Part shown: piece by piece, positions 35,914-44,189 of the stretch | How positions within the stretch are numbered: position 1 is the first letter of the stretch | Layout of the letters: every line of letters starts with the position of its first letter | DNA from: Candidatus Thiodiazotropha sp. LNASS1 | Lineage (GTDB): Bacteria > Pseudomonadota > Gammaproteobacteria > Chromatiales > Chromatiaceae | Length of the DNA stretch: 64,000 bases | Direction: 5' to 3' | Assembly (NCBI RefSeq): GCF_964212655.1 | Contig: NZ_OZ156465.1 | Location: 3,472,001-3,536,000, forward strand | Notes under the pieces: generated by a model | What the model saw: the letters and a program-made list of their open reading frames with translations, nothing else | Told to the model about the DNA's origin: nothing | Database searches by the model: none | Translations under genes and position numbers: made by a program

Positions 35914-36866
35914 TGGAGAATGTTACCTTTCACGATCATAAGCCCCAGGCGCTGAGCCTTTATGACGCGGTGGTTACGGGTCTCTCCAAATCGGACAAAT
36001 CGATCCCGCCGAAATTCTTCTATGATCAGCGCGGATCGGAACTGTTCGACAGGATATGCGAACAACCGGAATACTACCTGCCCACCGTTGAACGGCGTAT
36101 GCTGTCGAGCCTCGCGGAGGAGATAGCAACCCTGGCCGGAACCGGGCGAGTGCTGATCGAACCAGGCGCCGGCAGCGCCGCAAAAGTACGCCTGCTGCTC
36201 GATGCGTTACGGCCGAGCGCCTTCGTACCGATGGATATCTCCTTCGACTATCTGAAATCGAGTGCAAGGGCCTTGGCGGTGGAGTATCCCTGGTTGCCCA
36301 TCCATGCCGCCTGTGTCGATTTCACTCATTCATTGCCGATTCCTCACGAAGTACCCAACGGACCTCGCTTACTCTTTTTTCCCGGTTCCAGCCTGGGTAA
36401 TTTCAGCCCCAGCGAAGCAGGCGGGTTTTTACGCCTGGTACACGATACAGTGGGTAGCGGGGGTATGATGCTGATCGGTGTCGATACCAAAAAGAGCGAA
36501 CGGGTGTTGAACGCCGCCTATAACGACGCAGCGGGTTTGACTGCGGATTTCAATCTGAACCTGCTGCAGCGCATGCAGCAGGAGCTGGGTACTGATATCG
36601 ATCCCGAAATCTTCGAGCATCTCGCCTTCTATAACGATCAAGAGGGGCGTATCGAAATGCACCTGGTGAGCACTGAAGAACAAACGCTTCGCCTCAACGG
36701 TCACCGCTTCGAATTCAAAAAGGGCGAAACACTGCACACCGAAAACTCCTATAAATACTCACCGACGGAGTTTATCAACCTGGTCACAGAAAACGGATTC
36801 ACCCAGGTTCGCCATTGGGTCGATGAAGATGGTCTGTTTGCTGTCTACCTGGTGGCAGTTGCCTGA
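35910..36866 (+). CDS. egtD: Histidine N-alpha-methyltransferase EgtD
   Basis: A 318-residue SAM-dependent enzyme that makes hercynine from histidine by three methylations. The EgtD pattern is clear: PPKFFYDQRGSELFDRICEQ, YYLPTVERRML, the SAM site EPGAGSAAKVRLLLDAL and FFPGSSLGNFSP. The C-terminal EFKKGETLHTENSYKYS helps bind histidine. It overlaps egtB by 4 bp, so both are translated from one message. Ergothioneine would act as a thiol antioxidant, in keeping with other oxidative-stress genes in the window. Confidence 0.95.
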   Translation: MMENVTFHDHKPQALSLYDAVVTGLSKSDKSIPPKFFYDQRGSELFDRICEQPEYYLPTVERRMLSSLAEEIATLAGTGRVLIEPGAGSAAKVRLLLDALRPSAFVPMDISFDYLKSSARALAVEYPWLPIHAACVDFTHSLPIPHEVPNGPRLLFFPGSSLGNFSPSEAGGFLRLVHDTVGSGGMMLIGVDTKKSERVLNAAYNDAAGLTADFNLNLLQRMQQELGTDIDPEIFEHLAFYNDQEGRIEMHLVSTEEQTLRLNGHRFEFKKGETLHTENSYKYSPTEFINLVTENGFTQVRHWVDEDGLFAVYLVAVA

Positions 36867-37054
36867 ACCGAACATTCCCCACTATCCCTTGGTAAACATG
36901 AATATAAAGGATATAACAGGGATCACTCAAAGCGGACTATCCAGCAGGCGTTGAATGCCCAAGGGTTTTGCCCAGTTTCCACGGACGGTTGAGTTAAGAG
37001 TGTGGACTTTTTGTGGGTAGGATCAGTGTAAAAACTTGCATCGTAGGAATCATT

Positions 37055-37534
37055 ATGAGCATACGTACCATTGTAATACTTATAGCAACACACTGCGTAG
37101 TAGCTGTATTAGGTTTCGGTGTCGGCATCTACGCGTTACCTATTCTTACCGCACCCCCTGCTCCTAGCGAATCTGAGATAAAGGCAATGTCTTCGCAAGC
37201 CAAGTACACCACATCATTTCGTAGAGATCTGAAAGATAGCGATGCTTTCCATTGGGGAGAAGGTACAGTTACAATTGGTTCCGAATTCATAACGTTTATG
37301 GGCAAACTTGCACCTGGTCCTGACTACAAGCTCTATCTTTCTCCTGAATATGTTGAGACCGAAGATGATTTCAATCGTTTGAAGACTACTATGGTTCGTG
37401 TGGGTGATGTAAAAACATTCGATAACTTCGTAGTAGATGTTCCGGCAGGTATAGATCCGTCTAGTTACAATAGTGTTATTGTTTGGTGTGAGTCTTTTGG
37501 CGAATTCATCACATCGGCCATGTATCGTGAATGA
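37055..37534 (+). CDS. DM13-domain exported protein
   Basis: A 159-residue protein with an N-terminal signal or membrane anchor (MSIRTIVILIATHCVVAVLG...; start chosen at 37055). A DM13 domain follows from about residue 50: SFRRDLKDSDAFHWGEGTVT, then LAPGPDYKLYLSPEYVETED, VKTFDNFVVDVPAG and VIVWCESFGEFITSA. The conserved Cys in VIVWCESF is present. DM13 domains are thought to take part in redox or electron-transfer functions; the partner is unknown. It is monocistronic as far as can be seen. Confidence 0.82.
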   Translation: MSIRTIVILIATHCVVAVLGFGVGIYALPILTAPPAPSESEIKAMSSQAKYTTSFRRDLKDSDAFHWGEGTVTIGSEFITFMGKLAPGPDYKLYLSPEYVETEDDFNRLKTTMVRVGDVKTFDNFVVDVPAGIDPSSYNSVIVWCESFGEFITSAMYRE

Positions 37535-37610
37535 AAACAACTATACCTAGTGAGCGCTGCTAGGCTGACAAATGAAAGCTCAAGCGAATTTGTACGATAG
37601 AAATAGTACC

Positions 37611-38156
37611 ATGAAAATCAGGGAGTCCAATGAGGCTGATAAACTCGGAATTGAAACCGTACATATCCAAGCTTTTGGAAAAAATGAAGGCCCGGAAATC
37701 GCAGCACTGGTTAATGATTTGCTTAAGGATGAAACAGCATTTCCATTGTTGTCTCTCGTAGCTATTGTAAACGGTAAAATTGTCGGGCATCTACTCTATA
37801 CAAACGCAGTGGTCACACAAACTACCGAATCTGTTTCGGCACAGCTACTGGCGCCGCTAGGGGTTTTACCTGAAGCTCAAAACCAGGGGGTTGGTGCTCA
37901 ACTCATTAATGAGGGAACAAAGCGGTTAAATAAATCAGGCGTGGAATTGGTCTTTGTTCTGGGGCATCCGAAATACTATCCACGTTATGGTTTTAGAACA
38001 GCCGGAATTATAGGGTATGAAGCTCCTTATCCGATACCTGAGGAAAGTGCAGATGCTTGGATGGTATTGGAACTAAAAAAAGGGATTATCGGGAGGGTTA
38101 AGGGAAAGATTCAATGTGCAAAAGTATTAAATCAACCACAATACTGGCGCGAATGA
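37611..38156 (+). CDS. GNAT-family N-acetyltransferase
   Basis: A 181-residue acetyl-CoA-dependent transferase of the YhbS-like group. The acetyl-CoA loop is LGVLPEAQNQGVGAQLINEG, and VFVLGHPKYYPRYGFRTA is characteristic of the subgroup. The start at 37611 (MKIRESNEADK) is chosen over an ATG 13 codons upstream because it begins the domain. The substrate is unknown. Just after the stop lies a solo end of the inverted-repeat element. Confidence 0.87.
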   Translation: MKIRESNEADKLGIETVHIQAFGKNEGPEIAALVNDLLKDETAFPLLSLVAIVNGKIVGHLLYTNAVVTQTTESVSAQLLAPLGVLPEAQNQGVGAQLINEGTKRLNKSGVELVFVLGHPKYYPRYGFRTAGIIGYEAPYPIPEESADAWMVLELKKGIIGRVKGKIQCAKVLNQPQYWRE

Positions 38157-38159
38157 ATA

Positions 38160-38176
38160 ATGTTAACGGGCCCTAA
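38160..38176. repeat. Solo end of the inverted-repeat element
   Basis: ATGTTAACGGGCCCTA just after the GNAT gene matches the outer 16 bases of the 265-bp element end (GTGTTAACAGGCCCTA) with two mismatches. Confidence 0.5.
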
Positions 38177-38264
38177 GAAAAAATGGTATACAATAAGCTT
38201 ATGTGAATAAGTGCAGTAATCGCACATACATCCTCCACGCATTATCGTATTCAATAATTGTCAC

Positions 38265-38633
38265 ATGATTGACCTAACCCGCTGGTCTGCATTGATACTT
38301 GCCTACCTCTTTCTGGCGCTCGCGGTTATTGGCGTGATTCTTCCTGGGTTGCCAACGGTACCGTTTCTGCTGTTGGCTGCCTGGTTTGCCGCAAAAGGAT
38401 CAGAGCGACTGCATCGTTGGCTCTATGCTCATCCGCATTTTGGAAAGCTCTTGGTTGATTGGGAGCAGCAAGGAGCCATTTCACGCTCCAGTAAAGTTGT
38501 GGCTGTGATACTACTCATCGTAGCATGGGTAGTCATGTACCTGAGAATCAGCAGTCCATGGGTGATGGCGGGACTGACCGCGCTGTTTGTATCAATTATG
38601 GCTTTTCTTCTCACAAGACCTGAACCGCGTTAA
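38265..38633 (+). CDS. DUF454 (YbaN-like) inner-membrane protein
   Basis: A 122-residue membrane protein with three or four hydrophobic segments. The family block is GVILPGLPTVPFLLLAAWFAAKGSERLHRWLYAHPHFG. The function is unknown. It converges on the dehydrogenase gene, with 13 bp between the two stops. Confidence 0.9.
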   Translation: MIDLTRWSALILAYLFLALAVIGVILPGLPTVPFLLLAAWFAAKGSERLHRWLYAHPHFGKLLVDWEQQGAISRSSKVVAVILLIVAWVVMYLRISSPWVMAGLTALFVSIMAFLLTRPEPR

Positions 38634-38646
38634 TGCGTGGTCAAGA

Positions 38647-39738
38647 TTACCGACTCCAAAAGATAGGCACCGTACTACGGGTTTTTCCACGCGAGAGTGG
38701 ATAGCGCGGTTCACGTTTCCAGATAACCACATCCATCGGATTTACTGCCAGGGACAAATCCTTATGATCCAAATAATCAATAAGTGACCGCGCCAGTCTG
38801 CGCGCCTGTTTACGCCTGGTATCAGATGCAGGCACGCCGGCACAAGGCGCAATGATGACATTATTGTGTTTGAGGAAGGGTTGCACCCATTCCGGTAGTT
38901 TTTTCTCCCTCAGTTGTTCTTTGGGCAGAGTAATGGCCGCACCTCTTACCCGATTCTCCGACAACGCCTGGAGTAAAGCAGAATAATCGATATTCCCGCT
39001 ACGCGATGTGTTTACGATAAACGGGCGGTTTCTGGCAAAGTAGAGTTCCTTGCCCTTGAACACCTTCTCATCGCCCGCTGTATGTATACTGATCACATCG
39101 GAGTGTTCCAGCACCTCGCTCAGTTGATTGTATTCGATTACCGGTTTCTCAAGCGGTGAACGCTGGTGGAAGTTTTCATAGACAGTACGGAGATGTGAGT
39201 CATAGCCGATCACTCGTTGACAGTGAGGGCGTATTTCTGTGGCTACAACCTGGGCAACGTTTCCACATCCGATAAGGCCGACCACGAGATTGGCCAACTC
39301 GAAGCCGGTCAATCCATCGTTCTCCAACTCTGATAAGGTCTGCACTATCAAAGCCTTCTTGGAATCTCGCGTGCGGAACGCCCTGCTGATCAGTTTAACC
39401 ATTAAGCGTGCAGCCAGGTTTGCCACTTCATAGCTGTTACCATATTCAGTGACCTTGACCAAAATTCCATTGCGCGAGGCGTCCGCGATGTCGATCTTGG
39501 TGATGTCATCGCCGAATACGCCGATCACCCTGAGATGTTTGCCGGCGGATTCCAGCATTTCGAAATTGATCGAAACCTTACTGCGGACCAGGATGGCCGA
39601 ATAGTCTCCAAGCTCCAGCAGCGGCCTCAGGATGCGTTTCTTCGGCGAGATGATATCAGCCTCGAATTTCGCCTCCTGGAAGAGGTCAAGTACCAAAGGA
39701 GAGAGTTCACTGTCTAGGAGAACGCGTCGGTTTTTCAT
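38647..39738 (-). CDS. 2-hydroxyacid dehydrogenase-like protein with altered active site
   Basis: A 363-residue protein of the D-isomer-specific 2-hydroxyacid dehydrogenase (SerA-like) family. The start at 39738 has AAGGTG upstream. The Rossmann motif is VGLIGCGNVAQ, and the NTSRSGNIDYSALLQAL block keeps the substrate-binding Arg. The position of the catalytic His, usually PHxxG, reads APCAGVPASD with Cys299, and the usual ExP acid motif is missing from GAAITLPKEQL. It may therefore have another activity or be a sensor. It is single and convergent with DUF454. Confidence 0.82.
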   Translation of the reverse strand: MKNRRVLLDSELSPLVLDLFQEAKFEADIISPKKRILRPLLELGDYSAILVRSKVSINFEMLESAGKHLRVIGVFGDDITKIDIADASRNGILVKVTEYGNSYEVANLAARLMVKLISRAFRTRDSKKALIVQTLSELENDGLTGFELANLVVGLIGCGNVAQVVATEIRPHCQRVIGYDSHLRTVYENFHQRSPLEKPVIEYNQLSEVLEHSDVISIHTAGDEKVFKGKELYFARNRPFIVNTSRSGNIDYSALLQALSENRVRGAAITLPKEQLREKKLPEWVQPFLKHNNVIIAPCAGVPASDTRRKQARRLARSLIDYLDHKDLSLAVNPMDVVIWKREPRYPLSRGKTRSTVPIFWSR

Positions 39739-40143
39739 CCAGTCACCTTGATGTGAAATAATGGGTGTAAAGAACAGTTCCAAGATATGAGGTTACTACA
39801 AAAATTATTGTGCGTAGCAGCAGTTGATCTGTATTGGATACGTGAATCTCTGTTTTTATTCTTTAAGTCAAGGTGCTAGAGGAGTCATAACCAGCCCAAC
39901 AAGTGTTATTTCAGGACCGGTTGAAATGAGTATGCTATTGCAACGAGGGTATCGGTTATTCTGTCCGCGGTTCGTCAATTATGACGAATAATCATGTATT
40001 CACTCCATATGATTGACATTGATATTTAATCTATCACGCTTCATCAATAGCATTGATGATAACTTCACATAAAGACTGACCGGCGCCTGGTTGCCTTCGC
40101 TATCGCCTTGCAAAATCGAGCTAAAGGAGATTATGGGGAATGT
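39739..40143. other. Gene-free stretch
   Basis: About 400 AT-rich bases upstream of the dehydrogenase gene and downstream of the small minus-strand pair. No feature was recognised. Confidence 0.45.
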
Positions 40144-40608
40144 CTAGTAGGTTGAAAACAGCTTATTGAGTTTTGTGCCGATACGCTCAAGTTCCCTTAT
40201 CGTGTAGTCGTAATCGACCTTATCCCGATTAAACGTTGGTTGGCCGCTTTCGTTGCTCGAGCGGTAATCATCCTCGTCATTTTTGAGATAACCACAGATT
40301 GAGCGTAGCTGGCTGATTGCCTGTTTTAGTATTTGTGTATAGTCAATCAATGTTTGCTGAAGCTCGGCCGCATTTCTTAAAGGCAGATCATCTTCAGCGA
40401 CACTATTGATCTGCTCAACCAATCCTGCAAGTTCATCCTGCAGTGTGTTCAGTCTTTGCTCATAATCACTGTACAGCGAGCTCGTTTTACCCTTCAGGGC
40501 GTAGAGGATCATGCGGTATGAAGTAATACCGAAAAGAGCGCCATGTATTTCGGCATACTGGCGATGGATATCCGAGACACTACATCCTAAATTGATGATT
40601 TTAGACAT
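40144..40608 (-). CDS. Helical cytoplasmic protein of unknown function
   Basis: A 154-residue protein, probably all helical, with heptad-like stretches (YSDYEQRLNTLQDELAGLVE, ELQQTLIDYTQILKQAISQL). The start is set at ATG 40608; a TTG three codons earlier lies closer to GAGG and is an alternative. No family was recognised. It follows the small membrane protein on the same strand with 24 bp between them, so the two may work together. Confidence 0.6.
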   Translation of the reverse strand: MSKIINLGCSVSDIHRQYAEIHGALFGITSYRMILYALKGKTSSLYSDYEQRLNTLQDELAGLVEQINSVAEDDLPLRNAAELQQTLIDYTQILKQAISQLRSICGYLKNDEDDYRSSNESGQPTFNRDKVDYDYTIRELERIGTKLNKLFSTY

Positions 40609-40632
40609 CTGCAGCAATCAACCTCATTGTTG

Positions 40633-40887
40633 TTATGCCTTATTGTCAGGCTCTTGGCGAAGATGTTGCTGGTAGCGTGACTTCAGCCACACACCTAACA
40701 CCATCATACCGAGTGCGATGGATGTCAGGATGAAATCAAGTTGTTTGTTCACCACGTACATGGCTGCGGCGATCAGCGCGGTCACCCAGAATGCCACCAC
40801 GACGATGACCCATCGATTCTTGAGACTGTCACGCTGTTTCTCCCAGGCGAGCCAGTCACTTCCCGGTTTCTGTTTGTGTTCTCCCAT
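40633..40887 (-). CDS. Small two-pass membrane protein
   Basis: An 84-residue protein starting at MGEHKQKPGSDWLAWEKQRD with AAGG upstream. Two hydrophobic segments (about 27-46 and 52-70) are separated by a short loop (VNKQLD), with both ends polar and likely cytoplasmic. No family was recognised. It is the first gene of a probable pair with the helical protein downstream. Confidence 0.62.
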   Translation of the reverse strand: MGEHKQKPGSDWLAWEKQRDSLKNRWVIVVVAFWVTALIAAAMYVVNKQLDFILTSIALGMMVLGVWLKSRYQQHLRQEPDNKA

Positions 40888-41270
40888 ATTCTTACAACCT
40901 TCGTGAGATGTTTTCAGCATTCAACAGGATTGTACACGATCCAGGCGCAATTTCTCCTGAAGGTCAAACCCATAATATTCTTAAGGATGCGTTAATATAA
41001 GTAGTGGCAACCTATACATTTAAACGATGACATATATCGTCTACGTCTTAAAGTATTATTGCATAGCACGATATATAGCCCTTTACGGACCGGAAAGGAA
41101 TTACACGCTGCTGCTCCGAGATCAGTACCTGCTGCTTTCATGCTCCACATCAGGAGAAAAAAAGTCCATAATCGAAGTTCAGTGGATGGGTTTGTTTCAA
41201 GTGCCAATACTTAGCCAGGCGAATTTCGCAAAAGATGCCAGGAGTTAACTTTGCCTTATGCCCCATATCC

Positions 41271-41292
41271 CATTGCATTAGTGTTGAGGCCG
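41271..41292. repeat. Degenerate solo end of the inverted-repeat element
   Basis: CATTGCATTAGTGTTGAGGC aligns with the inner-to-outer end CATTGGATTAGTGTTAACAGGC, with one mismatch and a 2-bp deletion, in the gap upstream of the LysE-type gene. Confidence 0.4.
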
Positions 41293-41309
41293 CATAATTG
41301 GTATAGCTT

Positions 41310-41924
41310 ATGTTCGTCACAGAGTTTCTGATAACCTCTTTGATTGTGGTAATGATACCGGGTACCGGTGTGCTCTATACCGTCTCCACGGGCCTGACCA
41401 AGGGGTGGCGCGCGAGTATTTTCGCCGCGCTCGGTTGTACCCTTGGAATCGTGCCTCATCTGTTGGCCAGCGTGTTCGGGTTGGCGGCCATATTGTACGC
41501 CAGTGCCTTGGCGTTTCAGGTGTTTAAGTTTCTGGGGGTATGCTATCTGGTTTATCTGGCCTGGACTATGTGGAATGAATCCGGCGCCATACATTTCAAC
41601 AGCAAGCCAGATACCGATGGATATGGAAAAATTGCCATGCAGGCTATATTGATTAATATCCTGAACCCCAAACTCTCAATTTTCTTCCTTGCATTTCTAC
41701 CGCAATTCGTTCCGAGCGGTGCGTCATCACCTATTTCATGCATGCTGGTATCAAGCGTAATTTTTATGGTTATGACCCTGGTCGTCTTTGTTGTTTACGG
41801 AGTTTTGGCGAACCAAGTGCGTCAATATGTTTCGCGGTCACCCGGCATGGTTCAAGGAGTACAAAAGGTATTTTCCGGATTGTTCCTTGCGATGGGCGTC
41901 AAACTGGCAGCTATGGAACGTTAA
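41310..41924 (+). CDS. LysE-family exporter
   Basis: A 204-residue inner-membrane exporter of the LysE/RhtB family with six hydrophobic segments. Family landmarks are MIPGTGVLYTVSTGLTKGWR near the N-terminus, GVCYLVYLAWTMW, and ILINILNPKLSIFFLAFLPQ. It would export an amino acid or related small molecule; the substrate is unknown. A start at 41310 matches the usual N-terminus. The SnoaL-like gene follows 63 bp downstream. Confidence 0.9.
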   Translation: MFVTEFLITSLIVVMIPGTGVLYTVSTGLTKGWRASIFAALGCTLGIVPHLLASVFGLAAILYASALAFQVFKFLGVCYLVYLAWTMWNESGAIHFNSKPDTDGYGKIAMQAILINILNPKLSIFFLAFLPQFVPSGASSPISCMLVSSVIFMVMTLVVFVVYGVLANQVRQYVSRSPGMVQGVQKVFSGLFLAMGVKLAAMER

Positions 41925-41987
41925 AGACGATTGCGGCAGCAATGGGCTTTGTGAAAATCGAACTGTCTATTCTGCGGAGTGCGTAAG

Positions 41988-42368
41988 ATGCAAGATTTGG
42001 AAGCAAATAAACATAATGCGATAGCGTTTTACCGTACAGCATACTTAGGCAATCCCAAGAAAGCTGTCGAGTTGTATGTGGGGACAGAATATATTCAACA
42101 CAATCCTCTGGTAGGGAATGGTAAGGCGGCATTCATCGACTATTTCGACGAGATGGCCAGATCATATCCCGATAAAGAGATTGAATTTGTTCGCGTTGTA
42201 GCCGAGGGTGATCTGGTGGCCCTTCATACCCATCAAACATGGCCGGGGAACGATGAGTATGTGACGATGGATTTTTTTCGCTTCGATGGGGCAGGCAGGA
42301 TAGTCGAGCACTGGGATTCAATACAGCAGATCCCGAGTGAGACCAAGAATGGCAATACCATGTATTGA
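41988..42368 (+). CDS. SnoaL-like / NTF2-fold protein
   Basis: A 126-residue protein of the SnoaL-like polyketide cyclase group (nuclear transport factor 2 fold). Conserved features are AIAFYRTAYLGNPKKAVELY, YIQHNPLVGNGKAAFIDYF and DFFRFDGAGRIVEHWDSIQ. The start is placed at 41988, eight bases after GGAG; an upstream GTG is less likely. The function is unknown. It follows the LysE-type gene on the same strand. Confidence 0.85.
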   Translation: MQDLEANKHNAIAFYRTAYLGNPKKAVELYVGTEYIQHNPLVGNGKAAFIDYFDEMARSYPDKEIEFVRVVAEGDLVALHTHQTWPGNDEYVTMDFFRFDGAGRIVEHWDSIQQIPSETKNGNTMY

Positions 42369-42379
42369 ACCAGGACCGT

Positions 42380-42401
42380 TTGGATTAGAGTTGACGGGTT
42401 T
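42380..42401. repeat. Possible degenerate solo end of the inverted-repeat element
   Basis: TTGGATTAGAGTTGACGGGT keeps the TTGGATTAG-GTT-AC pattern of the element end with several mismatches. It lies between two genes and is weak on its own. Confidence 0.25.
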
Positions 42402-42425
42402 CATAACTGAACTGGTCAGCATAAC

Positions 42426-42857
42426 ATGAGGCTCTGGTCACTCCATCCAAAGTATCTGGATTCAAAAGGTTTGGTGGCATTGTGGAGAGAGGCGCTGTTG
42501 GCACAAAAGGTTTTGCAGGGTAACACCCTCGGTTATGTCAACCATCCTCAACTCACCAGGTTTAAGGAATCAAGAAATCCGCTTGGAGCCGTTGCGGCCT
42601 ATTTACGGCAAATTGCCGGTGAGGCCGAAAAACGTGGTTACAAATTCGATAAAAGTAAAATACTCAATAAAAGCATGCGTACCCAGTTGTATGTTACAGA
42701 GGGTCAAATAAACTATGAATTCAGGCATTTATTGAAAAAGCTAAGAGAGCGGGACCCTATTGCGTATGCGGCTGTTAGAAGTACATCTTCCATAAAGCCA
42801 CACCCATTATTCAAACTCCGCAAAGGACATATCGAGGAGTGGGAAGTCATGCAATGA
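42426..42857 (+). CDS. Pyrimidine dimer DNA glycosylase-type protein (Pyr_excise)
   Basis: A 143-residue protein of the pyrimidine dimer excision (T4 endonuclease V-like) family. The N-terminal MRLWSLHPKYLDSKGLVALW is diagnostic, followed by LLAQKVLQGNTLGYVNHPQL. The family cleaves at UV-induced dimers. The basic C-terminal region (LRKGHIEEWE) is also typical. It is single, and no other repair gene is adjacent. Confidence 0.87.
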   Translation: MRLWSLHPKYLDSKGLVALWREALLAQKVLQGNTLGYVNHPQLTRFKESRNPLGAVAAYLRQIAGEAEKRGYKFDKSKILNKSMRTQLYVTEGQINYEFRHLLKKLRERDPIAYAAVRSTSSIKPHPLFKLRKGHIEEWEVMQ

Positions 42858-43038
42858 ACTTATAATCGTAGATCGACTTCAGTAACTCTCATCCATTGTC
42901 TTCATGCTCTATTGTCTATCCCAGATTTCTCAATTCACTATGATTAATTAGGTAATTATCCCACTTGCGATAACTCCGTCATGGACTATAGATGTCAATA
43001 ATATTGCCATCTTATAGTAGCAATGGGGTAACACAATC

Positions 43039-43497
43039 ATGCGGCAAAGGATCGTTGGGGTGGTTTTTTTGTTGTTTTCAGGGACACCGCTATCAGCGGA
43101 TGAACATGTCGCCTGCACGCAACCGGATGCATATGAGGGCTATCGTGTCGAGGTGCTTCTTTCAATCGCCAAAAGCTGCAAAGTGGCTGCGGTAGCCGAC
43201 CTTTTCTACAATCGCGCATACCATATCCGGCAAGTTGAAAAATATCACCAGTTTGAGAAGCTGCTGAATAAACAGGGCGGCAGTGAAAATATAGCCTATA
43301 TCGACGCCTACCGTATCCATATAGGTTTGGCGGAGGCCCTGCTGAGCAGATCGCTCACCCCTGATGCAATCGGTGCAATAAGACGTCTCAATAATATCTA
43401 TGAACGTAGCGGAGAGATCGCAGAAATGCGATTCAGGGGCTACGATCTGCTTGCGAACAGGCTTCAGCAGCGGCTCAGGGATAAGTCCCATATCTAG
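43039..43497 (+). CDS. Secreted protein of unknown function
   Basis: A 152-residue protein with a signal peptide (MRQRIVGVVFLLFSGTPLSA-DEH). The mature part is helical with two cysteines (VACTQPDA and AKSCKVAA). The segments LFYNRAYHIRQVEKYHQFEK and IGLAEALLSRSLTPDAIGAI suggest a TPR-like or helical repeat, but no family was recognised. It is convergent with the isochorismatase-like gene. Confidence 0.62.
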   Translation: MRQRIVGVVFLLFSGTPLSADEHVACTQPDAYEGYRVEVLLSIAKSCKVAAVADLFYNRAYHIRQVEKYHQFEKLLNKQGGSENIAYIDAYRIHIGLAEALLSRSLTPDAIGAIRRLNNIYERSGEIAEMRFRGYDLLANRLQQRLRDKSHI

Positions 43498-43539
43498 GCA
43501 CGTGCCGGCCCGCATACCCGATTGCTGTTCCCTGTGGAT

Positions 43540-44118
43540 TCAGCGAAACAGCAGAGAGACCTCTTTGAACTTCGGGTTGTTGGCGTCCCCCATCCATTCA
43601 AACGCTACCGATTCACTGTTGGTGACCTGAACGCCATTTAAACGCATCCGTTGAAGTGCGTTTTTTCGGTGATGGGGATTGCGTGAAGAGATGGCGTCTT
43701 CTACCACGAAAACCTGATAACCCCATTGTTGCAGCCCGGATGCAGTCTGCAGGACACAGATATGGGCTTCGAGACCGACAATTACGACCTGTTTGCGATC
43801 GCCGTTTTCTGTCAGTTCCTCTTCGAATCCTGGGGCAGTACAACAGGAGAAGGTCAGTTTGTCTTTTGCCTTTGTGTGTGGCGGCAGGTGTTTGGCGATC
43901 TGCGGCAGGGTGTTGCCCAGCCCCTTGCCATAGTGTTCGGATAGAATGATGGGTACCTCCAGCGCACTAGCCGCCTGGCTGAGTCTGACGATATTGGCAA
44001 CCATCTGGTCCAGGTCGAGCTTTGGCATTGCCTTCGTCAGCCTCTCCTGGGTATTGATGATCAACAGCTGACTGGTTTTGGCATGGGTCAGCGGCAGTTC
44101 ACACTTGCTTTTAGACAT
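43540..44118 (-). CDS. Isochorismatase-family protein with Asp-to-Asn change
   Basis: A 192-residue cysteine-hydrolase-fold protein. The start at 44118 follows GGGAG. The fold is clear (SQLLIINTQERLTKAM; VVIVGLEAHICVLQTASGLQ). Of the usual Asp-Lys-Cys triad, Lys87 (KDKLTF) and Cys121 are present, but the first-strand Asp is Asn22. The protein may therefore be inactive as a hydrolase or use another mechanism. It starts 71 bp after the PCMT-type gene on the same strand. Confidence 0.85.
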   Translation of the reverse strand: MSKSKCELPLTHAKTSQLLIINTQERLTKAMPKLDLDQMVANIVRLSQAASALEVPIILSEHYGKGLGNTLPQIAKHLPPHTKAKDKLTFSCCTAPGFEEELTENGDRKQVVIVGLEAHICVLQTASGLQQWGYQVFVVEDAISSRNPHHRKNALQRMRLNGVQVTNSESVAFEWMGDANNPKFKEVSLLFR

Positions 44119-44189
44119 GATCTCCCTCACTTTTATAGTTATTCGCTGTGCTGCGAAATTTAACCGGGGAGCAGCAACAGGTTGGTAGC

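Noticed and set aside
41027-41248. Plus-strand 73-codon frame upstream of the LysE-type gene
   Set aside because: No ribosome site, odd composition, and an equally long frame on the opposite strand.
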